From Symbiodinium microadriaticum (Eukaryota; Sar; Dinophyceae; Suessiales; Symbiodiniaceae), in the NCBI GenBank assembly GCA_001939145.1, contig LSRX01000062.1, positions 9,263-73,262 of the forward strand: DNA of 64,000 nt, in the 5' to 3' direction. The position numbers were made by a program, and so were the translations under genes. Below are positions 54,650-64,000 of this stretch, piece after piece; within the stretch, counting starts at the first letter, position 1; every line of letters begins with the position of its first letter. The notes under the pieces were generated by a model. The model was not told the DNA's origin. It did no database searches and saw only the letters and a program-made list of their open reading frames with translations.

Positions 54650-55466
54650 GAAGGAGAAGGCGGATGGCTCCGCCCCAAACCATCTTAGACAAAACTGAAA
54701 ACGAACGAAAAGGAAGAGAGATAATTGGGATATCGGACCATCTTAGACAAAACTGAAAACGAACGAAAAGGAAGAGAGAGAATTGGGATATCGGACCATC
54801 TTAGACAAAACTGAGAACGAACCAAAAGGCAGAAGAAGAATTCGGATGGCCCCGGCCCGGACCATCTTAGACAAAACTGAAAACGAACCAAAAGGCAGAA
54901 GGAGAATTCGGATGGCTGTGGCCCGGGCCATTTTAGACAAACAGAAAGCGAACGAAAAGGCAGAAGGAGAATTCGGATGGCTCCGGCCCGGACCATCTTA
55001 GACAAAACTGAAAACGAGCGAACGGGCAGAAGGGAATTCGGATGGCCTCGGCCCGGGCCATTTTAGACAAACAGAAAACAAATAATTCGGATGGCTCCGG
55101 GCCGGACCATATTAGAGTAAACTGAAAACGAACGAAAGGCGGAAGGAGAATTCGGATGGCTCCGGCCCGGGCCATCTTTGACAAACACCGAACAGAAAAC
55201 GAACGAAAAGGCAGAAGGAGAATTCGGATGGCTCCGGCCCGGACCATCTTAGACAAAACGGAAAACGAACGAGACGGCAAAAGGAAAATTGGGATGGCTC
55301 CGGCCCGGGCCATCTTAGACAAACAAACAAGGACCGAAAAGGCAGAAGGAGAATTCGGATGGCTCCGGCCCGGACCATCTTAGACAAAACTAAAGACGAA
55401 CGAAGAGGCAGAAGGAGAATTCGGATTGCTCCGGCCCGGGCCATCTTAGTGTCTTAGACAAACATA
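54650..55466. repeat. Minisatellite of about 66 bp, about 13 copies
   Basis: The unit contains GGATGGCTCCGGCCCGG, CCATCTTAGACAAAACTG and GAACGAAAAGGCAGAAGG. CCATCTTAGAC-type landmarks recur about 13 times at spacings of 58-73 bases, with one of 46. Two subtypes alternate irregularly: ACCATCTTAGACAAAACTG and GCCATCTTAGACAAACA. Spacings near multiples of three keep frames open on both strands (for example minus WPGPEPSEFSFCL). I treat the frames as by-products. Confidence 0.95.
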
Positions 55467-55581
55467 AATCTTGCACCTTTGGGACCAAGCCCTCACCTCG
55501 CAGAGCTCGGGAACTCCATTACTCCAGCGAGGTCTCAGGCATGGTGCCTCGCTCGGCTGGCCAATCGTGTTCCGTCGACGT

Positions 55582-55663
55582 CACCCCAACCCTCGACCCC
55601 GCCAAGAGGCACTCCAGCACCCCACCCCAACCCTCGACCCCGCCAAGAGGCACTCCAGCACCC
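55582..55663. repeat. 41-bp tandem duplication
   Basis: CACCCCAACCCTCGACCCCG plus CCAAGAGGCACTCCAGCAC occurs twice, starting at 55,582 and 55,623, with no differences that I can see. GCATGGTGCCTCGC also occurs on both sides (about 55,539 and 55,676). Confidence 0.9.
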
Positions 55664-55726
55664 GAGGTCTGCAAGCATGGTGCCTCGCAAAATCGTGCGA
55701 CGACGTTGTTGTGTGGAACCTTAGCA

Positions 55727-55895
55727 ACGCAGCAACAGCAGTGGTACTGGTTGTAGCAGTAGCAGTAGCAGCAGTAGCAGCATTAGCAGGAGCAGTTTTA
55801 GCAGTAGCAGTGGCAGTGGCACCACCAGCAGGGTAGCAGTAGCAGTAGCAGTAGCAGCAGCAGTAGCAGAAGTAGCAGTAGCAGTAGTAGCACTA
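55727..55895. repeat. (AGCAGT)n triplet array
   Basis: Mostly AGCAGT hexamers with AGC, GGC and ACC variants, ending in TAGTAGCACTAGTCG. The reading frames are artefacts. Confidence 0.95.
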
Positions 55896-55929
55896 GTCGT
55901 AGGAAAAGTGGGAGTGATAGTTATCACCC

Positions 55930-56642
55930 GTAGCAACAACCATGATGAATGGTACCTGCAATGCTACTAGATATCTTTTTCATCGCGATGTCTCACCAGG
56001 CCGATGGCTATCTATCATTGCGGTTCAGCGCGCCCTTCAATCCCAAACTGTAAACCCGTAACCCTGAGCATTAAACAAGATGCCCAAGCCTTACATAGCG
56101 AAAATGAATCCAAAGTTCTTAGTCCTACACCGCTCATGTGCAGCTGCCACGGACTTGCTACACCCGGGCGAGTCTCTTCGGCCCATCCACCCGGAGGCCT
56201 TTGGGGTTCAGGGCTTGGGATGCAAACTTAACTGAAAAGGGGTTCCACAGGGATTTACGTTGGGTTAAACGACTTTATATGGTTCTGGAGGACAGTCATA
56301 ATGGTTTCGTGCGAACTCCGGAGTCCCCATTATATAGGGGTCGATCTTGCTTTTAGTGACTGCATGTAGAACCACTATTTCCTGAATCGAAGCACGGGAA
56401 GTATCAGAATTATCGGTAAATGGCGGTGATCATGACAATATTTGTACAGTACTAGCAGTCGAAGAGAAATCCCACTTGTAAACCCAATATTAGCAGTAAT
56501 GGTGGTGCTGACCATGCAAGTGATATGTGTTGTGGTGGCAATTGTGTTAGCCGCAACTGTGTTAGCAATGATAAGAGTAGTCATGAGTCCCAAATTACAG
56601 TTATAATGAGGACAACGATGATGATGATGATGATGATAATGG

Positions 56643-56680
<38 letters not shown>

Positions 56681-57780
56681 GCGACCATGGTCACCACAGA
56701 GACAGCGTCAATAAAGACCACCGTGTTAGTGTCGAAACTGCTAGTGTTGATGACAATAACACTCCTTTTCGTAGCATAGTGTGATAACAATGTCATGCAA
56801 CATCTAAATAATACTAAAGATGCCGATTCCAATGGTGGCACTGGCAATGCAGCCATGGTGTTTTTGATAGTACATGTACAATGGTCGCATGAGTAACAAT
56901 ACTTCTAGCGAGAGACACACCGATGAGAAACCTATCTAAGAGTAACACCACCGAACGAAAAAATAAGTGTAACGATCGCCATGAATCACATGGAGCTAGG
57001 CCATGGGTACGCGCCTTAGGGCAATGCTCAGGGATGATATCTTTCAATGGTTTGGCTGCAGGGGTCTACAGTTACATGCAACTTGTAGGTTCTTTGCCAC
57101 AGTTTCGGGCGCACATCCTAAACTCGTAAGGAATGATAAGACCAGTTGTTGTAGGGCCAGCGGTTTATATGGCTTTTGCAGGGTTCACCACGGGGACCGC
57201 AAAGGTTTTAGGAGGACTGCAACGAGGTGGACGTTTTCAAGTAGACTACCGAGAGGCATTCAGCCCTGAGACTGGAATCTTCAAACCCCTAAGCCCTAAA
57301 GTTCCCGTGGGTCCCTGAATCATGAGCCCCAGACCGTTAGTCCTTTTTCTTTGAACTCCGAAGTCTCTACTCCAAGCCCCGAGTCCCAAAGCTGAAACCA
57401 TGACCCTGAACCCTAAGCCCTATAAGCTTCAAACGTGAGGCCTTGGGCGGTGGCGCGGCCGTGAACTTGCTAGCCGCGACCTTGGAATTCGGGTTTGGCG
57501 GCTGTGGCGCTTCAAGACAGGGGCTTGAGCTTCAGAATTTTAGTAAGGCGTATACCATCACCCCACTCCAGGGGCCTCCCCGAGATCAACAAAACGAAGC
57601 AGGCAGCGAGCACGAGGGTTTCTTTGAATTAGGCTTCCTGATTTAGGCTCCTCAGGAGCCAGCAGTATAGAAGCCATAAGAAATAGTGTCGGCGTCAAGT
57701 TCTGTGATATTTATCGTAATCCTTAGTTTGCTCAAAGTCGTGGTCGGGCTGAAAAAAGCAGGCTGTCAAGCCTTGTCGGG
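55930..57780. other. Mixed DNA with (GAT)n tract, no gene
   Basis: A (GAT)n/(ATG)n run lies at 56,612-56,682 inside a longer three-base-phased degenerate tract (56,400-56,780). C-strand telomere-like fragments are at 57,270-57,430. A plus segment at 57,003-57,260 is open but overlaps others. Nothing firm is seen. Confidence 0.4.
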
Positions 57781-57910
57781 TCCTCGTCTCCTCCTCCTCC
57801 TCTTCCTCCACCACCTCCTATAACGACAGCTGCTCAATACTACTCACTACTGCTGCTACTACTACTACTACTACGACGACGACTACGACGACGACTACTA
57901 CTAGTACTAG

Positions 57911-57953
<43 letters not shown>

Positions 57954-57981
57954 GCTACTGCTACTGCTACTGCTACTGCTG

Positions 57982-58014
<33 letters not shown>

Positions 58015-58109
58015 ACGCTTACTCCTACGCTTACTCCTACTCCTACTCCTCTCCTACTCCTACTTCTACTCTTACTACTACTGCTACTGCTACTGCTGCT
58101 ACTACAAGC
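57781..58109. repeat. (CTA)n array upstream of retroelement copy C
   Basis: A CTCCTC-type start is followed by (CTA)n with GAC and AGT interruptions, (CTACTG)n, a longer (CTA)n, and (CTCCTA)n with CTT variants. It ends in CTACTACAAGC directly before the element's first conserved base at 58,110. The CTA strand is the element's sense strand, as in copy A. Confidence 0.95.
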
Positions 58110-58124
58110 GTCTCGGCTTGCAGA
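58110..58124 (+). other. Conserved 5' terminal motif (copy C)
   Basis: GTCTCGGCTTGCAGA is identical to the start of copy A. It is followed by a shared ACAAGGTCGC and CTTCGAAC. The first in-frame stop upstream of ORF1 is at 58,182. Confidence 0.8.
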
Positions 58125-58184
58125 GGTACCCGCGACAAGGTCGCATCAACAGCTGGGCCTCTCTTCGAACTTAATTTTCTCTAG

Positions 58185-60080
58185 AAGGTCCCAGGCCAGC
58201 AAGCAAACACAGCTTTCCGCTTCGACAGCGCTGCCATCTGTGTTCCAGGGAAACACAAGAATTTCCAGTTGGTGGTGCACTTCTATGAAGCACTGGCTTA
58301 TTTACATATGGCTGCAGCCGGCACTGATTGGCTTGAGACTGCAGACCTGCAACTGTACATCCCGAACCCTAACAAGCAACCTCTCGACGAGGACGGTGAA
58401 TACGCCCGTGACCTCTTCTCCCGGACAGCACAGCGACAGATTTTCCTTTCATTTGTTGGAGAACTTATGCTCAGAACCGCAGGGGGCTATGTCAACAACC
58501 TCGATTGGTTTATCCAGTGGGATCATGATTGGACAGCACAGGATCACCCGGGCCGTGTTTTACAGGCCGCAAGGCAGTCCTGCTTCCCGCCATGTGAACG
58601 TGTTCTCTACAGGTGGATCAGATTATATTACCCGGCATGGTTATCACATTTTTGGCCTACCTCCAAGCCAAATGCAGTATATGTTGAATTGGAATCCATG
58701 GACTAATCTTTGTGGGTTTCTGGGTGGGAAGCAGACTGGCACCTCGCTCATGGCGGCAGACGTCACGAACCTTTTTCGGTCAGGCAAGCCCCCACAAGCC
58801 CCGAGAACTTTTCAGCGTAAAGCTTGTGTTGGCAAAACAGGCAGGAGATGGAGACCCAAGCCGGCACCACGCCACAGGAGACGACAACCACGCATTAGAT
58901 CACGTACGGGACACAGAAATACTGCCAGGATTGGACCTTGGCTGCTGATGATGGTGGAGATCCTCTTGTGCCCCATGCCACATTGTGTGCTAAGGGCGGT
59001 GCTTTCAGGAAGCTTGTTGCATCTCCGCCTTCAAGGGTACTGTGTCATCTGGGTAGCATGTGCAGCACAGGCGCAACAGGGTCCTAGCACTGCCGGTGCA
59101 GCAGCTGACATGTCAGACTCTTCTGTTGAGGAGGCACCACCTCCCAACCGCCCAGCGGGCCCGCCGACTCCTTTGCCGGTACAGGCGCAGCAAGAGCTGG
59201 CCCACCAGATCTCCAATGCGGTGGCCAGGGAGCTCACCTTCCAGGGCACGATCTTGACCTACCTGCCGTGGGATATCAGGCATTTGCGAAGCATCGTGGT
59301 AAGCATCCGAGCGATGAGGCCCCATGAGTGGGCACATCCCAACGTGCTCACAGTGCATGACTCAGCCCAGGCAGAGGCGGAGGAAGCTGAGGAAGAGCCA
59401 CCAGAGGAGGACGGCCACGTCTCCTGGGAGCTTGGCCACGGCCATGCACACGGAAATGTGCATGACAATGAGCACATGGAGAACAGAGCCGCGGCAGAGG
59501 AGACCCTGACGGATGACCTAGGCCATGGTACCCACACGGAAGGCAGGTCCTCGAGGCGACAGCGCATCCTGGCCAGACTTAGAGCCACAGGCCGCCCTTT
59601 GATGACAAGCACGGAGGTCAGCACCCTCAATGAGGAGCTTGGTCTGCATTCGGCCAGGACGGCACTGCTGGGAACAGAGACCTCCACCGGGACATCCGGC
59701 ACATCCAGCTCCCCACCTGGGCCGCCACTCGGTGAGGAAGCGCGAGATCGCCGCCTGAACGCCATCATCCAGGCCATGGAGTCCGAGGGTCGGACAGTGC
59801 TGACAGCAGAGGAGATTCGCACCATCGAGGTCGACTTCCCGGGACCACGACCCGGTCAACCCCGAGCCCACCGGTCACGACCCCGACTCTGAGAATGCCT
59901 CGACAGCACCTGACCTGGACCATGTGATGGATGGGCCGCGACCCCCGCCGGGGCCACCGCCAGGATGGCATGCGCCAGCAGATGAAGAAGACGGGGATCC
60001 GGGTTCCTCCACAGGCACTGGCGCCGGCACCGAGCCACAGGCCAAGCCGAGAGCAACCAACTACAGAAAGCGGTCCCCTC
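58185..60080 (+). pseudogene. Retroelement ORF1 (copy C)
   Basis: The frame is open from 58,185 with no early ATG, so the real start is unclear; the N-terminus seen in the longest open frame is out of frame with the homologous region. Blocks in order: HFYEALAYLHMAAAGTDW, NKQPLDEDGEYARDLFSR, FVGELMLRTAGGYVNNLDWF, QWDHDWT. A frameshift near 58,595 leads to GSDYITRHGYHIFG, GKTGRRWRPKPAPRHRRR (basic), MSDSSVEEAPPPNRPAGP, WDIRHLRSIVVSIRAMRPHE and an acidic stretch. Two copies of a helical motif follow (GRPLMTSTEVSTLNEEL; GRTVLTAEEIRTIEV). The first frame stops at 59,890; coding then continues in another as NPEPTGHDPDSENAS and a Pro/acidic tail. An RNA-binding role is inferred from position and the basic patch. 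Confidence 0.8.
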
Positions 60081-60084
60081 ATTT

Positions 60085-60611
60085 GTTCTTTGCTGTTTTG
60101 ACTTGGGTTCTAGGAATTCAGCACCCAGGGATCCCAACCTGGACACACCCAGGCGGCGACGAGGCAGCTGAACTTACCACTGTGAGCCCTAAGCCAAATC
60201 AATTCAACCCCACGAAGGGTGGTTCACGACGGCATGAGAAGGCTGTTGATCCTCCTCAGCCTCTTTTTGAGCTTCCTTTTGAGCCTGTGCACATTGAACA
60301 ATCTTCGGCGAATATGTGCGGGCCAAGTGGGAAAAGAATGACCTCGGCACTTGTTGCAAGCAAGTGGTTGAGTGGACAGTATCCTTCTCCTTTTCACTTG
60401 CAATCCTGGACGAACAGGTACAGCACAGACCAGCTCAACATGGCCATGGTGGGACCCTTATTGTATGGTGCACTCTTGGCAGGTTGTTACAGATTTGTTC
60501 GGACCATACAGTACAGTTTGCCACGTCTCAGAATGGCTTCTCCTTTCTGCTGGACAACCACCACCAGACAGGACAATCAGTCTACAATTCCTAAGCACAT
60601 ACAAGCTTGCA
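60085..60611 (+). other. Region between ORF1 and ORF2, no USP motifs
   Basis: All three frames were read. There is no Cys box, LKRF box or GHYT box. A 92-codon frame at 60,316-60,594 (FSFSLAILDEQVQHRPAQHG) is open but unrecognised. If the intact family encodes a USP domain, it was lost here by deletion. Confidence 0.5.
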
Positions 60612-61960
60612 ATGGCAAAGAAGCGACCTCAGGACGTACAAGTACCACAAGCCGGACCGGTCCCAAGTCCGGTCACATTCACAGCTGCACCAGGCATGCC
60701 AAACTTCTACAACTCATCTGGCTTGCAGTGTGCAAGTCCAGACTGTGAATGTAGACGTGAGGGTTGGTGGCCCTTCCGCGATGCCACCTGAAGTTCCTGT
60801 TGGAACAAAGCTATGCGGAGCTCGAGAGGCTAGCGTGCCCAAACCAGAGCATTCTGACAACAATAGAATCATCAAGCGGACATACAGCAGAGCGTTTGCC
60901 AGGGCAGCCAGACAAGGCGGCTCCTACTACAAAGGCCGGTGGCGAAGCTTTCAGTGGTTTCAGAAAGTGCCCATCAAACCTGTCTATCTGCCCAGGCCAA
61001 GTCCAGCTGTCGGAGCACAGCATCGTCTCCGTATTCTCACATGGAACGCGGGGGGCTTAACAAAGCCCACCTTCCAAGAGTTGGAAACATTTATCAGAGA
61101 TGAACGCCTGGATGTCATATTCATCCAGGAGACGAAATGGACAGAAGAATATTGTTGGGGCAACCAGGACTTCAGTTACATACACTCAGCTGGAGCCAAC
61201 AAGTTTGACAAGGTCGGAGGGCTACTTACTATAGTCTCCACGCGCTTAGCCAAGAACTCTGACATTCAGTTCAATCATGTCTGGGCAGGACGCCTGCTTC
61301 ATGTACGAGTCCCCGCAGGCAACACGTCCATTGACTTGATCAATGCATATCAGTTCTCAGCCAACGACAAATCAGAGACTCTGGCCCGAAGGCAGCAATA
61401 CCTACAACGACTACAGAGATGCCTCGCCGGTCTCCCCAGACGTCACTCCTTGATAATGTCAGGAGACCTCAACACTACTTGTGAATCTACACCAAATGTG
61501 TGTGGCAAGTATGTTCTGCCCATTGGGGAATATCACAAACAGGACTTCCGCGACTTCATGCACATCTGCGATGCGAGGCGCTCTCCCTAACTGTGCTGAA
61601 TACGTGGACTAGGCCAATACACAAACAACTGGCCACTTTTCGCTTTGGCAATCTCTCCTCACAGATTGATTTTATCATTGTTCGAAGAGCACAGGCCGAT
61701 AGCGAAGCCAGGAGGGCACGAGTCCTGGTGGATTACCCCGTGGCCGGATGGCGGGAAGGCGCAAAACATTTTCCTGTGATTGCTTCGGTGCCCGTACCCA
61801 AGCAGCACTGGAAGGCTGATGCCAAGACCCCAATGCAACAGGTCGACCTGCCCAGTGTTCTTCATGACCTACATCACGACCCGCAGGCGCCGAGACTACA
61901 GGCCTTCCAAGAAACAGTGGCGGAGACACTCAACCCATCTTCTGACTTTTGACAGTGTCG
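60612..61960 (+). pseudogene. AP endonuclease-like (EEP) domain of ORF2 (copy C)
   Basis: ORF2 may start at ATG 60,612 (MAKKRPQDVQVPQ); the frame is lost and regained, and from about 60,845 it is continuous. A basic lead (KRTYSRAFARAARQGGSYYK) precedes the endonuclease, which nicks target DNA to prime reverse transcription. Motifs: LRILTWNAGGL (Asn), DVIFIQETKW (catalytic Glu), HSLIMSGDLNTT (Asp, Asn). After a frameshift near 61,580 come SQIDFIIVRRAQAD (Asp) and GAKHFPVIAS at the place of the usual SDH. All key residues except the exact SDH triplet are visible. A further shift near 61,950 leads to the linker. Confidence 0.85.
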
Positions 61961-64000
61961 TTCTGCAGGCTGCTCTGCAACACTACCCCAGACCCCCCAG
62001 ACCTCAAGTGGCACCCACGCAGCCGGCTGAGTTGGCTAATTCAGCCCGACACATGTGGCAGCTTTTCCGACAGATGCGAACCCAGCGCTTCAGCATGCAG
62101 GGCATCATGGAAGCATGGAAACTGTGGACTAGGTTTGCCGAGGCACACCGGCTTCACAAGCAGAGAGCAAATAGACGAGCAAAGGCTAGGAGAGATGAAC
62201 TGTTGGCCCAGGCGCAGGACGCAGCAACGAAGGAGAGATGAACTGTTGGCCCAGGCGCAGGACGCAGCAACGAAGGGCGATCTTTACCAGATGTGGTCAG
62301 TTGTCAAACGTCTGGCCCCCAAGACAAAGTTCAGACGTGTCCAGCTGCATAAACATGGGAATATTATGGCCCCAGAGGCGGAGCTGGACTGGATTGCCCA
62401 GGCCTTCGGTGAAAGATATGGGGCAGCACACTCAGTTTCGCCAGGTCCAATGTGCAGACAGCACCCACCGGTTCAAGTTCTGATGACCGATGTGAAGGCA
62501 GCACTTCAGCAACTGCCAGCAAGGAAAGCTGTCCCGCCTGGGGCCGTTCCCTCAGCACTCTGGAAAGCCTGTGCGAACCAACTCGCTGGACCACTGACTG
62601 TGGCAGTGAACGAGGCCTGGAGACAACCACTGGTGGAAATACAGCAGCCATGGGCTGATGCAGATGTGGCACTACTCCCCAAAGGCAGCAAAAAGGCTAA
62701 AACGCCATTGGATCTCAGACCTATAGGATTGCAGCACCCGCTCGGCAAGACGATGATGAAAGTGATTACTCTGCAGGCGAAGGACTGCATTGCCGCATTG
62801 GTCAAGAGATGGCCGCAAACGGCCTACGTTCCAGGCCGAAGTACCACTACAGCTCTTAAAGTCGTGATGTCACATTGTGCCGATGTGAGGACAGCCTGTG
62901 CAGGGACCAGGTTGAACATTCATCAAAAGCATGAAGGCCAGCATCACGCCAAAGAATCGGGCTCTTTTCACGGCGGACTACAGGTCTCATTGGACCTCAC
63001 CGCCGCATTCGACCTCGTGAACTGGGGCCACCTTCGCGAGGCCCTTGCATTAGCTGAAATTGACCCTTCCATCCAGGAGCTGCTCCTTCAATGGCTCAGG
63101 CAGGTGGTCTACTCTTTCCGACACAAAGGACAATCCAAGAGGGTACGGCCCTCTTGGGGACTACGTCAAGGCTGTCCTGCGTCTCCGGTGCTTTGGTCTG
63201 TTTTCACCGCATTGTTATGTCAGGCCTTCGATCAACGTTTGGGCCACGGGTGGGCAGCCGAGCACGTGGCCATGTACGCCGATGATAGTCATCTGAGATG
63301 GCAGTTCCATTCTTACTCTGGCTTCGAACGAGCTATCACGGAACTTCGCATCATTCTTAGGTTCTTTGCGAACTTCGACATGCGAGTCAATTACACCAAG
63401 ACACAGGCAATACTTCTCTTGTCGGGTTCGGGAAAGCATAAGATCCGAAAATTGTATGTGAGACACCATGATGAGGGCCATCGCCTACTTCTTCTCCCGG
63501 GAGATCTCAGCAGGTGGCTACCATTGACCACACATACGGAATATCTTGGGATGATCATCTCATACGATGGCTTCGAGGCTCGATCCACAAGGCACCGCAT
63601 CCACAAGGCGAATCAAAGAAGGTGGGCATTGGCCTCCATACTGCATTCTCGCAAAATCGCTAGCAGGTACAAGCTCCAGATCTGGCGAAGCTGCTTACAA
63701 TCCACGCTGGTCTATGGCCTACACTGTTTTGGCCTCAGTCCCAAACTGGCGGCGGAGCTCAATGTGAACAGCATGAAACATATCCGAGCTATTGTCTCTG
63801 ATCAGCAACATCTCACAGGCCGCACGCATCAAGAAATCCTGGAGAAGCACCAGCTCACGCCTATCCTACAGGTGATACAGAAGGCCCATGAGCGAGAACA
63901 ACAGCTTTCATTTCACACAGATTGGATGGTTTCCGAAGCCTGGCACTTGCATATCACTGCCTGTCTACAGCAGGTACAACAACAAACACCCGTGCCAGAC
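61945..64000 (+). pseudogene. Linker and reverse transcriptase of ORF2, runs off window
   Basis: The linker (AELANSARHMWQLFRQMRTQ, QRANRRAKARRDELLAQAQD) leads to the 43-base duplication, after which one frame is open from about 62,222 to the end of the window, nearly 600 codons. Early blocks: LYQMWSVVKRLAPKTKFRRV, LPARKAVPPGAVPSALWK, LRPIGLQHPLGKTM. Motif A is SLDLTAAFDLVNW, B LRQGCPASPVLW, C AMYADDSHLRW with both catalytic Asp, E TEYLGMIISYDG. A thumb-like region and the start of a C-terminal domain follow (RRWALASILHSRKIASRYKL; LTGRTHQEILEKHQLTPIL). RT copies element RNA into DNA at the nick. The RT part looks intact; the upstream shifts would prevent translation of full ORF2. Confidence 0.9.
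62189..62274 (+). repeat. 43-bp exact tandem duplication inside ORF2
   Basis: GGAGAGATGAACTGTTGGCC through ACGAA occurs twice in a row. Copy 1 is read in the linker frame and copy 2, in the RT frame, encodes the same RRDELLAQAQDAATK. Because 43 is not a multiple of three, the duplication alone breaks ORF2. Confidence 0.95.

Larger units (their letters stand above)
58110..64000 (+). mobile_element. Non-LTR retrotransposon copy C (ORF1, AP endonuclease, RT)
   Basis: The copy begins with GTCTCGGCTTGCAGA after the CTA array. It has an ORF1 homologous to copy A (about 58,185-60,080), a short intermediate region, and an ORF2 with an APE-type endonuclease and RT that is still open at 64,000. It is at least 5.9 kb. 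The coding is broken by about six shifts, one of them caused by a 43-base tandem duplication at 62,189. The USP domain present in copy A is absent between ORF1 and ORF2. The endonuclease-RT order places it among LINE-type elements. The exact clade needs a tree. Confidence 0.9.

Noticed and set aside
54685-55444. Overlapping 65-129 codon frames with repeats such as RAGAIRILLLPF
   Set aside because: They are produced by the 66-bp minisatellite, whose length is a multiple of three; both strands are open.
58240-58600. N-terminal part of the 550-codon frame in copy C
   Set aside because: The homologous ORF1 sequence in this interval is in a different frame (matches copy A), so the listed N-terminus is out of frame.
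59259-59825. 188-codon minus frame opposite ORF1
   Set aside because: Shadow of the GC-rich ORF1; ORF1 homology to copy A is on the plus strand.
1-64000. CRISPR array or bacterial operon
   Set aside because: No direct repeat-spacer pattern; direct repeats are microsatellites and minisatellites, and gene content is eukaryotic.

Overview
The window looks like nuclear DNA of a dinoflagellate (alveolate), probably Symbiodiniaceae-like or a relative. The reasons are sparse genes in long repeat-rich DNA of mixed base composition, non-LTR retrotransposons with an APE-type endonuclease, long (CTA)n/(TAG)n arrays, many islands of Arabidopsis-type (TTTAGGG) or variant telomere-like repeat, and an ankyrin gene relic with an N-terminal ubiquitin-like domain. 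No prokaryotic operon, CRISPR array, rRNA or convincing tRNA was seen.

Left edge (1-4.2 kb): a minus-strand retroelement relic (copy A, 473-3,753) sits between triplet arrays. It encodes an ORF1-like protein that runs into a ubiquitin-specific-protease (USP, peptidase C19) domain with recognisable Cys and His boxes. Right edge (57.8-64 kb): a plus-strand copy C of a related element carries a homologous ORF1, an AP endonuclease and a well-preserved reverse transcriptase (RT) that runs off the window. Both copies start with the same 15-base motif, GTCTCGGCTTGCAGA, directly after a (CTA)n array read in the sense direction. This points to an element that targets or carries (CTA)n, with a deubiquitinase-like domain in its ORF1. 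A third, unrelated and badly decayed element (copy B, 22.1-23.6 kb) has an RNase H domain directly upstream of an RT fragment.

Middle (4.4-57.8 kb): most of the sequence is decayed telomere-like DNA that switches between C-rich and G-rich strands, with short islands of ordinary complexity. The only intact long gene is an intronless 380-residue coiled-coil protein (35,211-36,353) with a stem-loop just after its stop. Other coding evidence is an ankyrin pseudogene (28.6-29.8 kb) and several short exon-like open segments, many Cys-rich and some with a single in-frame stop. These are low-confidence because segments of this length also arise by chance. Other structures include minisatellites (45 bp at 10.5 kb, about 66 bp at 54.65-55.47 kb), a MITE-like inverted repeat (54.3 kb), an inverted repeat at 25.83 kb and a triplet array bounded by 14-bp direct repeats (13.45-13.75 kb).

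No pathway links these genes. The coherent system in the window is the retroelement family and its relation to the CTA arrays and to the telomere-like DNA.
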